DNA of 64,000 nucleotides from Streptomyces sp. NBC_00708 (GCA_036226585.1 CP108997.1:4154001-4218000); one strand, 5' to 3'; shown: positions 24,790-36,183, counted from the stretch's first letter. Program-made: numbers and translations. Notes: generated from the letters alone by a model not told the origin.

Positions 24790-25623
24790 CTAGAGGACGC
24801 GGACCGCGCCCGTCGGCATGTCGTAGTCCAGCGGGCGCTGCACCACACCGGTGGAAGAGTTCTGCGCGCCGACGAACTGGCCGCCGCCCACGTAGATCCC
24901 GACGTGGTACGCGCTGCCCGCGCTGCCCCAGTACAGGATGTCGCCGGGCTGGAGGTTGCTCAGCGAGACCTGGGTGCCGGCGGTCGACTGGCTCTGCGAG
25001 ACGCGCGGCAGGTCGACGTTGACCGAGCGGAACGCGGCCTGGACGAGCCCCGAGCAGTCCCACGAGTTGGGGCCGGTGCCGCCGGACACGTACGCGTCGC
25101 CGACCTGCGCCTGGGCGAACGCGACGACGGCGGCCGCGGAGCCGGTGGCGTTGGAGGAGTACGACGTCGTGGTGGCGGCCGTGGAGCCGGACGACGAGCT
25201 GCCGGTGGTCTTCTGGAGCGTGGTGCGCGCGGCGGCGCGGGAGGCGCGCTCGGCGGCCTCCGCCTTGGCCTTCGCGGCAGCCTCGGCCTTCTTCTTGGCC
25301 TCGGCCTTGCGGACGGCCTCGGCCTTGGCCTTCTTGGCGTCCTTGGCGGCGTCGGTGGCCGCCGCGTCCTCGTGCGCCTGCGTCTCCAGGTCCAGGGCGA
25401 CCTGCTGCGTGGCCTCGGCGGAGGCCGCGACGGTGGTGGAGAGTCCCGCCGTGATGGTGGGCATCTCGATCGTCTGGGTCACCGGTTCGGCCTGGGCCGG
25501 ACCGGCGGCACCCGCGACCGCGATGGTGCTGAGGACGCCACCGGCAACTCCGGCCCGCAGCGCCGTCTTCGAGGCGTTTCGGCGGGGCTTCCGGTGGCTG
25601 GGTATGTGAGCGGTGTGGGACAT
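24790..25623 (-). CDS. secreted NlpC/P60 peptidoglycan endopeptidase
   Basis: A 277-residue exported cell-wall hydrolase. An Arg-containing signal peptide (RKPRRNASKTALRAGVAGG..., probable cleavage after AQA near 45) leads to an Ala/Lys/Glu-rich coiled coil at about 75-135, a Ser/Thr linker, and the NlpC/P60 domain 163-277. Catalytic Cys190 lies in SWDCSGLVQAAF and His240 in AYHVGIYVGGG. It should cleave D-Glu-diamino acid bonds in peptidoglycan stems during growth or sporulation. The start ATG 25623 has no ribosome site; TAGCGC lies eight bases upstream with TTGATG 18 bases before it, suggesting a near-leaderless mRNA. Divergent from nuoA. Confidence 0.93.
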   Translation of the reverse strand: MSHTAHIPSHRKPRRNASKTALRAGVAGGVLSTIAVAGAAGPAQAEPVTQTIEMPTITAGLSTTVAASAEATQQVALDLETQAHEDAAATDAAKDAKKAKAEAVRKAEAKKKAEAAAKAKAEAAERASRAAARTTLQKTTGSSSSGSTAATTTSYSSNATGSAAAVVAFAQAQVGDAYVSGGTGPNSWDCSGLVQAAFRSVNVDLPRVSQSQSTAGTQVSLSNLQPGDILYWGSAGSAYHVGIYVGGGQFVGAQNSSTGVVQRPLDYDMPTGAVRVL

Positions 25624-25861
25624 GGGTACTAGCGCTATCAGGGCGCGCGGGGTCCCATCAAGAAACGTGTGTTGCGACACAGTTACGTCCGGAATCTGTG
25701 AATCCGCTTTCTGGCGGCCTTTATTGACGCCGTAACGGGCAAAACGGGCACGGCTGATCACGGCTGTGATCACGGGTTTTCCGCAATACGCCCGAATTGC
25801 CCGTCGCTTACCATCCGTTCACACAGTTGGCCAAGCCCGCTTCTATAACGGCCAGGGGTGA

Positions 25862-25875
25862 GTGACGCAGGTCAC
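25862..25875. promoter_or_regulatory. Crp-like inverted repeat
   Basis: GTGACGCAGGTCAC is a 5-4-5 inverted repeat fitting GTG-N6-GNCAC, the Streptomyces Crp site. It is 239 bases upstream of the NlpC/P60 start and 540 upstream of nuoA, so a target is uncertain. Confidence 0.35.
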
Positions 25876-25967
25876 AGCATGGTCTCGCCGTGACGGGCAT
25901 ACGAGCGTCCGGCGCGCGCGGCGGACGGCGGGTGCCGAACTCGCGGCGTCGCGCGGCCGATTCACGC

Positions 25968-25982
25968 CATAAGGGCCTTATG
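25968..25982. promoter_or_regulatory. 15-bp palindrome, regulator unknown
   Basis: CATAAGG-G-CCTTATG is a perfect 7-1-7 palindrome in an otherwise unassigned part of the intergenic region. Its AT-containing arms are unusual in this genome. Confidence 0.35.
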
Positions 25983-26295
25983 TCGGTTCGCGTCCACTTC
26001 GTTCCGTGTGAACCCTCGCCCGGGTGACCCCGTCCCTGCCGCTTCGGTCCCGGAGTGGGGCGAATCCCTTTATCACCCCCTCGCGTCCATCTCCAATTTT
26101 GCGCGCAGCGCGGTGGCTTGATAGTGCGACACCCCTTTGACCAGCGGTAACGGCAGGAGATGTCACCTCTCGTGATCACTCGGCCGCTTCGTGTACGAAG
26201 ATCACCGCTCATCCGACTTCATGATCGTTCGTCAGGTGGTGGAGATCACAAAGACGTTGGTGTACCCCGTGTCGCAGATCACAGGACGGCGGGCA

Positions 26296-26333
26296 TAGGA
26301 TGCGGGGCAGTCGGGCTTGTGAACTGCCTCACA
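26296..26333 (+). promoter_or_regulatory. nuo promoter -10 and Rex-operator-like site
   Basis: TAGGAT (26296-26301) matches the Streptomyces -10 consensus. Seventeen bases later TGTGAACTGCCTCACA (26318-26333) has the TGTGA/TCACA arms and 6-base centre of the Rex operator, which responds to the NADH/NAD+ ratio and controls respiratory genes in S. coelicolor. Lying just after the expected start point, a bound Rex would block transcription of complex I genes when NADH is low. No clear -35 was found. Confidence 0.6.
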
Positions 26334-26414
26334 TGTGCACGATCTTGGTGAGGCGGCGAGCCGGTTCGCCCGATGCGGTCCAACGGTCAAGGACGACTGG
26401 AAGGAGCGAGGAGC

Positions 26415-26774
26415 GTGAATGCCTACGCGCCCATCCTCGTGCTCGGCGCCCTCGGGGCAGGGTTTGCGATCTTCTCCGTGGTCATGGCCACGCTTATCGG
26501 CCCCAAGCGGTACAACCGGGCAAAGCTCGAAGCGTACGAGTGCGGTATCGAACCGACACCCACGCCGGCCGGAGGCGGCCGCTTTCCCATCAAGTACTAC
26601 CTGACGGCGATGCTCTTCATCGTCTTCGACATCGAGATCGTCTTCCTCTATCCCTGGGCGGTCAGCTTCGACGCCCTGGGGATCTTCGGGCTCGTGGAGA
26701 TGCTGCTCTTCGTGCTCACCGTCTTCGTCGCCTACGCGTATGTGTGGCGTCGCGGCGGTCTGGAATGGGACTGA
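26415..26774 (+). CDS. nuoA: NADH-quinone oxidoreductase subunit A
   Basis: A 119-residue membrane subunit with three transmembrane helices (PILVLGALGAGFAIFSVVMATLI, YYLTAMLFIVFDIEIVFLYPWAV, VEMLLFVLTVFVAYAYVW). The conserved YECGIEPT segment of the quinone-site loop follows helix 1. GTG 26415 has AAGGAG eight bases upstream. It is the first gene of the 14-gene nuo operon; nuoB starts 18 bases after its stop. Confidence 0.98.
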   Translation: MNAYAPILVLGALGAGFAIFSVVMATLIGPKRYNRAKLEAYECGIEPTPTPAGGGRFPIKYYLTAMLFIVFDIEIVFLYPWAVSFDALGIFGLVEMLLFVLTVFVAYAYVWRRGGLEWD

Positions 26775-26792
26775 GGGGCTGAGGGGCACACC

Positions 26793-27347
26793 ATGGGACT
26801 CGAAGAGAAGCTGCCGAGCGGCTTCGTTCTGACCACCGTCGAGCAGGCGGCCGGCTGGGTGCGGAAGTCCTCCGTCTTCCCGGCGACCTTCGGCCTCGCC
26901 TGTTGCGCCATCGAGATGATGACGACCGGGGCGGGCCGTTACGACCTGGCCCGTTTCGGCATGGAGGTCTTCCGCGGTTCGCCGCGGCAGGCGGACCTGA
27001 TGATCGTGGCCGGGCGGGTGAGCCAGAAGATGGCGCCCGTCCTGCGGCAGGTCTACGACCAGATGCCGAACCCCAAGTGGGTCATCTCCATGGGGGTTTG
27101 CGCGTCATCGGGTGGAATGTTCAACAATTACGCCATTGTTCAGGGTGTTGATCATATTGTCCCGGTTGATATTTATTTGCCGGGCTGCCCACCGCGGCCC
27201 GAGATGCTGATGGACGCGATCCTCAAGCTGCACCAGAAGATCCAGGGCTCCAAGCTCGGGGTCAACGCCGAGGAAGCCGCCCGCGAGGCGGAGGAAGCGG
27301 CCCTCAACGCCCTGCCCCTCATCGAGATGAAGGGGCTCATGCGATGA
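26793..27347 (+). CDS. nuoB: NADH-quinone oxidoreductase subunit B
   Basis: The 184-residue subunit that binds the terminal N2 [4Fe-4S] cluster and passes electrons to menaquinone. Ligands Cys37, Cys38, Cys103 and Cys132 are all present ([26 protein letters not shown]). It overlaps nuoC by four bases (ATGA). Odd feature: codons 102-133 (27096-27191) use many A/T-ending codons (GTT, GGT, ATT, GAT, TAT, TTG), quite unlike the rest of the gene although the protein sequence is normal; see findings. Confidence 0.98.
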   Translation: MGLEEKLPSGFVLTTVEQAAGWVRKSSVFPATFGLACCAIEMMTTGAGRYDLARFGMEVFRGSPRQADLMIVAGRVSQKMAPVLRQVYDQMPNPKWVISMGVCASSGGMFNNYAIVQGVDHIVPVDIYLPGCPPRPEMLMDAILKLHQKIQGSKLGVNAEEAAREAEEAALNALPLIEMKGLMR

Positions 27348-28054
27348 GCGACGAGCACAACGGCTCCTCCGTCCCGGCCCCGCGCGACGAGCACGGCGAG
27401 GTCATCGGCGTACGCAGGGGCATGTTCGGCGCCGACAACGGCGGCGACACCTCCGGCTACGGCGGCCTCGTCCGCACCGTCGCCCTGCCCGGCGCCGCCT
27501 CCCGCCCCTACGGCGGCTGGTTCGACGAGGTGGCCGACGAGCTGGAGGGCGCCCTGGAGGAACAGGGCCTCGTCCCCGAGAACGCCATCGAGAAGACCGT
27601 CGTCGACCGGGACGAACTCACCTTCCACATCGCCCGCGAGCACCTGGCCACCGTCGCGAGGACCCTGCGCGACGACCCGGCCCTGCGCTTCGAGCTGTGC
27701 ACCGGCGTCAGCGGCGTCCACTTCCCCGGCGACAAGGGCCGCGAGCTGCACGCCGTCTACCACCTGCGCTCGCTGACCCACGGCCGGCTGATCCGGCTGG
27801 AGGTCTCCACGCCGGACGACGACCGGCATCTGCCGTCCCTGGTCCCGGTCTACCCGACCAACGACTGGCACGAGCGCGAGGCGTACGACTTCTTCGGGCT
27901 CGTCTTCGACGGGCACCCCGCCCTCACCCGGATCATGATGCCGGACGACTGGCAGGGCTTCCCGCAGCGCAAGGACTACCCGCTCGGCGGCATCCCCGTC
28001 GAGTACAAGGGCGCCCAGATCCCGGCTCCGGACCAGCGGAGGTCGTACTCCTGA
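27344..28054 (+). CDS. nuoC: NADH-quinone oxidoreductase subunit C
   Basis: The 236-residue 30-kDa-type subunit of the peripheral arm. The N-terminal 60 residues are actinobacterial-specific and polar; the conserved core contains [20 protein letters not shown] and the family signature [18 protein letters not shown], ending in [16 protein letters not shown]. It has no cofactor and helps position NuoB and NuoD. Start ATG 27344 overlaps nuoB by four bases, and its stop overlaps the nuoD start by one base, so translation is coupled. Confidence 0.97.
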   Translation: MSDEHNGSSVPAPRDEHGEVIGVRRGMFGADNGGDTSGYGGLVRTVALPGAASRPYGGWFDEVADELEGALEEQGLVPENAIEKTVVDRDELTFHIAREHLATVARTLRDDPALRFELCTGVSGVHFPGDKGRELHAVYHLRSLTHGRLIRLEVSTPDDDRHLPSLVPVYPTNDWHEREAYDFFGLVFDGHPALTRIMMPDDWQGFPQRKDYPLGGIPVEYKGAQIPAPDQRRSYS

Positions 28055-29376
28055 TGACCACTCCCCACGCAACGCCCCGAGCCACGACCGAGGGGACTGT
28101 ATATACAGTCACCGGCGGCGACTGGGACGAGATCGTCGAGAACGCCGCCGCGTCCGACGACGAGCGCATCATCGTCAACATGGGTCCGCAGCACCCGTCC
28201 ACGCACGGCGTGCTCCGGCTCATCCTGGAGATCGACGGCGAGACCGTCACCGAGGCCCGCTGCGGCATCGGCTACCTCCACACCGGCATCGAGAAGAACC
28301 TCGAATTCCGCAGCTGGACGCAGGGCACCACCTTCGTCACGCGCATGGACTACCTGACGCCGTTCTTCAACGAGACGGCGTACTGCCTGGGCGTCGAGAA
28401 GCTTCTCGGCATCGAGGACCAGATCCCCGACCGGGCCACCGTCCTGCGCGTGCTCCTGATGGAGCTCAACCGGCTCTCCTCGCACCTGGTGTGCATCGCC
28501 ACCGGCGGCATGGAGCTCGGCGCCACCACGATCATGATCTACGGCTTCCGCGACCGGGAGCTGGTGCTCGACCTCTTCGAGCTGATCACCGGGCTCCGCA
28601 TGAACCACGCGTTCGTCCGCCCCGGCGGCCTCGCCCAGGACCTGCCCCCGGGCGCGGTCGACCAGCTGCGCGAGTTCGTGAAGACCATGAAGAAGAACCT
28701 GCCGGAGTACGACGCGCTCGCCACCGGCAACCCCATCTTCAAGGCCCGCATGCAGGACGTCGGCTACCTCGACCTCACCGGCTGCATGGCCCTCGGCGCC
28801 ACCGGCCCGATCCTGCGCTCGGCGGGCCTCCCGCACGACCTGCGCAAGACGGACCCGTACTGCGGTTACGAGACCTACGACTTCGAGGTCCCCACCGCCG
28901 ACAGCTGCGACGCCTACGGGCGCTTCCTCATCCGCCTGGAGGAGATGCGCCAGTCGCTGCGGATCATCGAGCAGTGCATCGACCGGCTCGAACCCGGGCC
29001 GGTCATGGTCGCCGACAAGAAGATCGCCTGGCCCGCGCAGCTCGCGCTCGGCCCGGACGGCCTCGGCAACTCGCTGGACCACATCAAGAAGATCATGGGC
29101 ACCTCCATGGAGGCCCTGATCCACCACTTCAAGCTGGTGACCGAGGGCTTCCGGGTCCCCGTCGGACAGGCGTACACCGCCGTCGAGTCCCCCAAGGGCG
29201 AACTCGGCGTGCACGTCGTCTCGGACGGCGGAACCCGCCCCTACCGGGTCCACTTCCGCGACCCGTCCTTCACCAACCTCCAGGCCATGGCGGCGATGTG
29301 CGAGGGCGGCCAGGTCGCCGACGTCATCGTCGCCGTCGCATCCATCGACCCCGTGATGGGAGGCGTCGACCGGTGA
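28054..29376 (+). CDS. nuoD: NADH-quinone oxidoreductase subunit D
   Basis: The 440-residue 49-kDa-type subunit that forms the quinone chamber with NuoB. Key segments are [24 protein letters not shown], the quinone-site histidine loop GPQHPSTHG, and the C-terminal DPVMGGVDR typical of the family. ATG 28054 overlaps the nuoC stop (TGATG). Codons 14-19 contain the 16-bp perfect palindrome GACTGTATATACAGTC (28095-28110) built from codons rare in this genome (GTA, TAT, ACA). It overlaps nuoE by four bases. Confidence 0.98.
   Translation: MTTPHATPRATTEGTVYTVTGGDWDEIVENAAASDDERIIVNMGPQHPSTHGVLRLILEIDGETVTEARCGIGYLHTGIEKNLEFRSWTQGTTFVTRMDYLTPFFNETAYCLGVEKLLGIEDQIPDRATVLRVLLMELNRLSSHLVCIATGGMELGATTIMIYGFRDRELVLDLFELITGLRMNHAFVRPGGLAQDLPPGAVDQLREFVKTMKKNLPEYDALATGNPIFKARMQDVGYLDLTGCMALGATGPILRSAGLPHDLRKTDPYCGYETYDFEVPTADSCDAYGRFLIRLEEMRQSLRIIEQCIDRLEPGPVMVADKKIAWPAQLALGPDGLGNSLDHIKKIMGTSMEALIHHFKLVTEGFRVPVGQAYTAVESPKGELGVHVVSDGGTRPYRVHFRDPSFTNLQAMAAMCEGGQVADVIVAVASIDPVMGGVDR
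28095..28110. promoter_or_regulatory. 16-bp perfect palindrome inside the nuoD 5' coding region
   Basis: GACTGTATATACAGTC is self-complementary over all 16 bases and has a TATATA centre. It resembles operators of HutC-type GntR regulators (GTNTATAC core, as in TreR and KorSA sites). It lies 42 bases into nuoD and is made of codons that this genome avoids, which argues for selection on the DNA sequence. Confidence 0.45.
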
Positions 29377-30220
29377 CCGAAGCACGTCAGGAAGTCAGTC
29401 TGGGGATGCCGCAGCTCCCCGCCCCCGCCTACCCGGCCGAGGTGCGCGCCAGGCTCGAAGCGGATGCGAAGGAGGTGATCGCCCGCTACCCCGACAGCCG
29501 CTCCGCGCTGCTGCCGCTGCTGCACCTGGTGCAGTCGGAGGAGGGCTACGTCTCCCGTACGGGCATGGCGTTCTGCGCCGAGGTGCTCGGGCTCACCACC
29601 GCCGAGGTCACCGCGGTCGCGACCTTCTACACGATGTACCGGCGCAGGCCGAGCGGCGACTACCAGGTCGGCGTCTGCACCAACACGCTCTGCGCGGTGA
29701 TGGGCGGCGACGCGATCTTCGACCGGCTCAAGGAGCACCTCGGCGTCGGCAACGACGAGACGACCGACGACGGCAAGGTCACCCTCGAACACATCGAGTG
29801 CAACGCCGCCTGCGACTTCGCGCCCGTCGTGATGGTCAACTGGGAGTTCTTCGACAACCAGACCCCGGAGAGCGCGACCCGGCTGGTCGACGACCTCATC
29901 GCCGGCCGCACCGTCGAACCCACCCGCGGCGCGCCCCTGTGCACGTACAAGGAGACCGCCCGTATCCTGGCCGGCTTCCCCGACGAGCGCCCCGGCGCCG
30001 TCGAGGCCACCGGCGGCGCGGGCCACGCCTCGCTCATCGGCCTCAAGCTCGCCAAGGGCGAGGCCGCACCGCGGGCCCGGGTGGTGAGCCCGCGCGGCGA
30101 GGCGCCCAGCGACCAGCCGCAGAAGGGCGCCGAGCACCTCAGCTCCCACGACGCGCCGCAGCAGACCTCGGCATCCGACCCGGACCACCCGGCCGGACCC
30201 GCGGCCGAGGAGGGGGAGTG

Positions 30221-30221
<1 letters not shown>
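29373..30221 (+). CDS. nuoE: NADH-quinone oxidoreductase subunit E
   Basis: The 282-residue 24-kDa-type subunit with a thioredoxin-like [2Fe-2S] domain; ligands Cys102, Cys107, Cys143 and Cys147 (VCTNTLC, ECNAACD). It accepts electrons from NuoF. The last 55 residues after about 225 are a polar, low-complexity tail ([20 protein letters not shown]...) not needed for the fold. GTG 29373 overlaps nuoD by four bases; its TGA overlaps the nuoF ATG. Confidence 0.97.
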
Positions 30222-31581
<1,360 letters not shown>

Positions 31582-31585
<4 letters not shown>

Positions 31586-34089
31586 CAGTCACCACGAGTG
31601 CGCCCTCCGGGGGCGGCGAAGCGGCGATCCCGCCGGAGGACCTCGTCACGCTGACCATCGACGGCATCGAGATCAGCGTGCCCAAGGGCACCCTGGTCAT
31701 CCGCGCCGCCGAACTCCTCGGCATCGAGATCCCGCGCTTCTGCGACCACCCCCTCCTCGACCCGGCCGGCGCCTGCCGCCAGTGCATCGTCGAGGTCGAG
31801 GGCCAGCGCAAGCCGATGGCGTCCTGCACCATCACCTGCACCGACGGCATGGTCGTCAAGTCGCAGATCACCTCGCCGGTCGCCGACAAGGCGCAGCGCG
31901 GTGTGATGGAGCTGCTGCTCATCAACCACCCGCTGGACTGCCCGGTCTGCGACAAGGGCGGCGAGTGCCCGCTGCAGAACCAGGCGATGTCGCACGGCGA
32001 CGCGGACTCCCGCTTCGACGGGAAGAAGCGCACGTACGAGAAGCCCGTGCCGATCTCCACCCAGGTGCTGCTGGACCGTGAGCGGTGCGTGCTCTGCGCG
32101 CGCTGCACCCGGTTCTCCAACCAGGTGGCCGGCGACCCGATGATCGAGCTGATCGAGCGCGGCGCGCTCCAGCAGGTCGGCACCGGCGAGGGCGACCCGT
32201 TCCAGTCGTACTTCTCCGGCAACACCATCCAGATCTGCCCGGTGGGGGCGCTGACCTCGGCGGCGTACCGATTCCGCTCCCGCCCCTTCGACCTGGTGTC
32301 GACGCCCTCGGTGTGCGAGCACTGTGCCGGCGGCTGCGCCACCCGCACCGACCACCGGCGCGGCAAGGTCATGCGCCGCCTGGCGGCCAATGAGCCCGAG
32401 GTCAACGAGGAGTGGCTCTGCGACAAGGGCCGCTTCGGCTTCCGCTACGCCCAGCAGCGCGACCGGCTCACCACCCCGCTGGTGCGGGGCGGGTCCGGCG
32501 AGCTGGAGCCGGCGAGCTGGCCGGAGGCGCTGGCGGCGGCGGCCGAGGGGCTGTCCGCGGCGCGCGGCCGCACCGGTGTCCTCACCGGCGGCCGGCTGAC
32601 CGTCGAGGACGCGTACGCGTACAGCAAGTTCGCCCGCGTCGCCCTGCACACCAACGACATCGACTTCCGGGCCCGGGTGCACAGCGACGAGGAGGCCGAC
32701 TTCCTGGCCTCGCGCGTCGCGGGGCGCGGCAAGGACCTGGACGGGTCCGGTGTCACGTGCACCTCGCTGGAGAAGGCGCCGGCCGTGCTGCTGGTCGGGT
32801 TCGAGTCGGAGGAGGAGGCGCCCGGCGTCTTCCTGCGGCTGCGCAAGGCCCACCGCAAGCACGGTCAGCGCACCTTCTCCGTCGCCTCGCACGCCACCCG
32901 GGGCCTGGAGAAGGCGGGTGGCGCGCTGCTTCCCGCCGCCCCCGGCACCGAAACCGAGTGGCTGGACGCCATCGCGGGCGGTGTCGGCCTGGAGGGCGAC
33001 GGGGCCGTCGCGGCGGAGGCGCTGCGCGGTGAGGGCGCGCTGATCGTGGTCGGCGAGCGGCTGGCCGGGGTGCCCGGCGGGCTGACCGCCGCGGTCCGGG
33101 CCGCGACCGCGACCGGGGCCCGGCTGGTGTGGATCCCGCGCCGGGCGGGCGAGCGCGGTGCGGTGGAGGCGGGCGCGCTCCCGTCGCTGCTGCCCGGCGG
33201 CCGCCCGGCCACCGACCCGCGTGCCCGGGACGAGGTCGCCGCCGTCTGGGGCGTCGCCGAACTGCCGTCCCGCTTCGGCCGCGACACCGGCCAGATCATC
33301 GAGGCCGCGGCCACCGGTGAGCTGGGCGCGCTGGTCGTGGCAGGCGTCGGGACCGAGGACCTGCCGGACCCGGCGCGGGCCCTGGAGGCCCTGGACCGGG
33401 TCGGCTTCCTGGTCTCCTTCGAGCTGCGGCCGAGCGAGGTCACCGACCGCGCCGACGTGGTGTTCCCGGTGGCCGCGGTCGCCGAGAAGTCGGGCACCTT
33501 CCTCAACTGGGAGGGCCGGGCGCGGATGTTCGAGGCCGCGCTGAAGCCCGACCAGATGACCCGCAACCTCGCCCCGGGCGACGCGCGGGTGCTGCACATG
33601 CTGGCCGACGCGATGGACGTGCATTTCGCGCTGCCGGACCTGAAGGCCGCCCGGCGCGAGCTGGACCGGCTCGGCGGCTGGCAGGGCGGGTACGCGGACG
33701 ATCCGCGTGTCTCCGCGCAGCCGCTGCCCCGGCCCGGCGACGGCGAGGCGATCCTCGCGGGTCACCGGATGCTGCTCGACCTGGGCCGCCTCCAGGAGGG
33801 CGACACCGCGCTCGCCGGGACCCGGCACGAGGCGGTGGCCCGGCTCTCGGCGGCCACGGCCGCGGAGACCGGGGTCAAGGACGGCGACCTGCTCGCGGTG
33901 TCCGGCCCGGCGGGCAGCGTGGAACTCCCGCTCCGGGTCACCGACATGCCGGACCGCGTGGTCTGGGTGCCGCTGAACTCCACCGGGCGGGGCGTGCCGG
34001 CGATGACCGGGGCCCGCCCCGGCGGCCCGGTCCGGATCGGCCCCGCCGCTGCCGGTACTCCCGACGTCACACCGGAGGTGCGGGCGTGA
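31582..34089 (+). CDS. nuoG: NADH-quinone oxidoreductase subunit G
   Basis: The 835-residue large peripheral subunit. N-terminal [2Fe-2S] ferredoxin domain ([19 protein letters not shown]), the NuoG His-Cys cluster segment ([19 protein letters not shown]), a [4Fe-4S] binding block ([11 protein letters not shown]...CPVGALTS), and a further 4Fe-4S motif [19 protein letters not shown] are all present, followed by a molybdopterin-oxidoreductase-like domain without cofactor. The C-terminal quarter is more variable, with a molydop-binding-like barrel. ATG 31582 and the nuoH GTG both overlap neighbours by four bases. Confidence 0.97.
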
Positions 34090-35489
34090 CCGCCTTCGCT
34101 CAACTGGCCGCTCCACCGCACAGCGCGGTGCTCGCCGCCGAGGACCTGTCGATGTTCGGCAACGACCCCTGGTGGCTCGTCGTCATCAAGGCGGTCTTCT
34201 GCTTCGCGTTCCTGATGGTGACCGTGCTCTTCTCCATCGTGTGGGAGCGCAAGGTCGTCGCCTGGATGCAGCTGCGCATCGGCCCCAACCGGCACGGCCC
34301 CTGGGGCATGCTCCAGTCGCTCGCCGACGGCATCAAGCTGATGCTGAAGGAAGACGTCATCGTCAAGCGGGCGGACAAGGTCGTCTACGTCCTCGCGCCG
34401 ATCGTCGCCGCGATCCCCGCGTTCATGGCCATCGCGGTGATCCCCTTCGGGCCGTCGGACAACGAGGTCTCGATCTTCGGGCACCGTACGGCGATGCAGC
34501 TCACCGACCTGCCGATCGCGATGCTGTACATCCTCGCGGTCGCCTCGGTCGGGATCTACGGCATCGTGCTGGCCGGCTGGTCGTCCGGGTCGACGTACCC
34601 GCTGCTCGGCGGGCTCCGCTCGTGCGCGCAGATGATCTCGTACGAGATCGCGATGGGCGCCGCGTTCGCCTCGGTCTTCCTCTACTCCGGGTCGATGTCG
34701 ACCTCGAAGATCGTGGAGGCGCAGCACGACCGCTGGTTCATCATCCTGCTGCCGGTCTCGTTCATCATCTACATCGTCACGATGGTCGGTGAGACCAACC
34801 GCGCCCCGTTCGACATGCCGGAGTCCGAGGGCGACCTGGTCGGCGGCTTCAACACCGAGTACTCGTCGATCAAGTTCGCGATGTTCATGCTCGCCGAGTA
34901 CGTCAACATGGTGACCGTCTCCGCCGTCTCCACGACCCTGTTCCTGGGCGGCTGGCGGGCCCCGTGGCCGATCAGCACGTTCTGGGAGGGCGCCAACCAC
35001 GGCTGGTGGCCGCTGCTCTGGTTCGTCGTCAAGGTCCAGCTGCTGCTGTTCTTCTTCATCTGGCTGCGCGGCACGCTGCCCCGCGTCCGCTACGACCAGC
35101 TGATGAAGCTCGGCTGGAAGGTCCTGATCCCGGTCTCCGTCGTCTGGCTGATGCTGGTCGCGACCGTGCGGGCGCTGCGCAACGAGGGCTACGACTTCTC
35201 CAGGATCCTGCTCTATGTGGCGGGTGCCGTGATCGCGGTGCTGCTGATCTCCTTCGTCGCCGACATCTTCCGCGACAAGAAGGACAAGGCCGCCGCCGAA
35301 CAGGCCGGTCCGGAGCCGGCGTTCGACCCGATGGCGGGCGGATTCCCGGTGCCGCCGCTGCCCGGACAGACCCTGCCGCCCGTGCCGCGGCGCAGGCCGC
35401 GCCGCGAGCGGGAGCTCGTTGTCAGTGGTGGCGCGGATACTCAGAGTGACGGAAGTCCGAGTGACGGAAAGGAGGCCGACGGTGTCTGA
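34086..35489 (+). CDS. nuoH: NADH-quinone oxidoreductase subunit H
   Basis: The 467-residue membrane subunit that joins the arms and lines the quinone entry. About eight transmembrane helices; signatures [22 protein letters not shown] and [27 protein letters not shown] are intact. After the last helix (about 400) there is an 80-residue Pro/Arg/Ser-rich cytoplasmic tail ([21 protein letters not shown]...), longer than in proteobacteria. GTG 34086 overlaps nuoG; the tail overlaps the start of nuoI by eight bases. Confidence 0.97.
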   Translation: MTAFAQLAAPPHSAVLAAEDLSMFGNDPWWLVVIKAVFCFAFLMVTVLFSIVWERKVVAWMQLRIGPNRHGPWGMLQSLADGIKLMLKEDVIVKRADKVVYVLAPIVAAIPAFMAIAVIPFGPSDNEVSIFGHRTAMQLTDLPIAMLYILAVASVGIYGIVLAGWSSGSTYPLLGGLRSCAQMISYEIAMGAAFASVFLYSGSMSTSKIVEAQHDRWFIILLPVSFIIYIVTMVGETNRAPFDMPESEGDLVGGFNTEYSSIKFAMFMLAEYVNMVTVSAVSTTLFLGGWRAPWPISTFWEGANHGWWPLLWFVVKVQLLLFFFIWLRGTLPRVRYDQLMKLGWKVLIPVSVVWLMLVATVRALRNEGYDFSRILLYVAGAVIAVLLISFVADIFRDKKDKAAAEQAGPEPAFDPMAGGFPVPPLPGQTLPPVPRRRPRRERELVVSGGADTQSDGSPSDGKEADGV

Positions 35490-36183
35490 ACTGCCTGATT
35501 CGCCGGGGTCCAAGAGGCCGGCGAAGTCCACCGGGCCGACGGGGTCGACGGCGTCCTCGCAGTCCTCGTCCTCGGAGGACAAGTTCCTGAATCCGGTGGC
35601 CGGCTTCGGCGTGACCTTCAAGGCCATGTTCAAGAAGCGGCTCACCGAGCAGTATCCGGAGACGCCGAAGGTGACGGCGCCCCGCTTCCACGGCCGCCAC
35701 CAGCTCAACCGCCATCCGGACGGGCTGGAGAAGTGCGTCGGCTGCGAGCTGTGCGCCTGGGCCTGTCCCGCCGACGCGATCTACGTGGAGGGCGCGGACA
35801 ACACCGAGGAGGAGCGGTACTCCCCGGGCGAGCGCTACGGCCGCGTCTACCAGATCAACTACGCGCGCTGCATCCTCTGCGGACTGTGCATCGAGGCATG
35901 CCCGACCCGGGCGCTCACGATGACCAACGAGTTCGAGCTCGCCAACACCACCCGCGAGAGCCTCATCTACACCAAGGACGAGCTGCTCGCGGGCCTGGAG
36001 GAAGGCATGGTCGACAGCCCGCACGCGATCTTCCCCGGCATGGACGAACAGGACTACTACCGGGGCCTGGTCACCGAGGCCGCCCCCGGTACGGAGCGCC
36101 AGCTCGCCGTCTCCAAGGGCGAGAAGCCGTCGTCCGACGAGGCCAACGGGAACAACGGCGCCGCGCAGGAGGTGGACGCATGA
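35482..36183 (+). CDS. nuoI: NADH-quinone oxidoreductase subunit I
   Basis: The 233-residue 8Fe ferredoxin-like subunit carrying clusters N6a and N6b. Ligands are Cys85/88/91/95 ([12 protein letters not shown]) and Cys130/133/136/140 ([12 protein letters not shown]). The first 32 residues are a Ser/Thr/Lys-rich extension and the last 35 are acidic and probably disordered. GTG 35482 is chosen because GGAGG sits six bases upstream; the open frame continues upstream inside nuoH. Overlaps nuoJ by four bases. Confidence 0.97.
   Translation: MSELPDSPGSKRPAKSTGPTGSTASSQSSSSEDKFLNPVAGFGVTFKAMFKKRLTEQYPETPKVTAPRFHGRHQLNRHPDGLEKCVGCELCAWACPADAIYVEGADNTEEERYSPGERYGRVYQINYARCILCGLCIEACPTRALTMTNEFELANTTRESLIYTKDELLAGLEEGMVDSPHAIFPGMDEQDYYRGLVTEAAPGTERQLAVSKGEKPSSDEANGNNGAAQEVDA

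Larger units (their letters stand above)
25624..26414. other. 791-base divergent regulatory region between nlpC/P60 and nuoA
   Basis: No gene with this genome's codon bias is found. It is locally AT-richer than the flanks. Contents: a probable promoter for the NlpC/P60 gene (TTGATG, 18 bases, TAGCGC) at its left end, tandem CACGGCTG and GATCAC words around 25750-25773, a Crp-like site at 25862-25875, a 15-bp palindrome at 25968-25982, four direct GATCAC hexamers (26174, 26200, 26244, 26277), an inverted repeat CTTCGT/ACGAAG at 26187-26200, and the nuo promoter and Rex-like operator at 26296-26333. No riboswitch class was recognised. Confidence 0.6.

Noticed and set aside
25981..26100. Possible c-di-AMP (ydaO) riboswitch, suggested by GGGGCGAATCC near 26057
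   Set aside because: The downstream CCGACAGCTAACC-type part and the pseudoknot arms are missing, the motif points towards nuoA rather than the wall hydrolase, and the hydrolase appears to have almost no leader.
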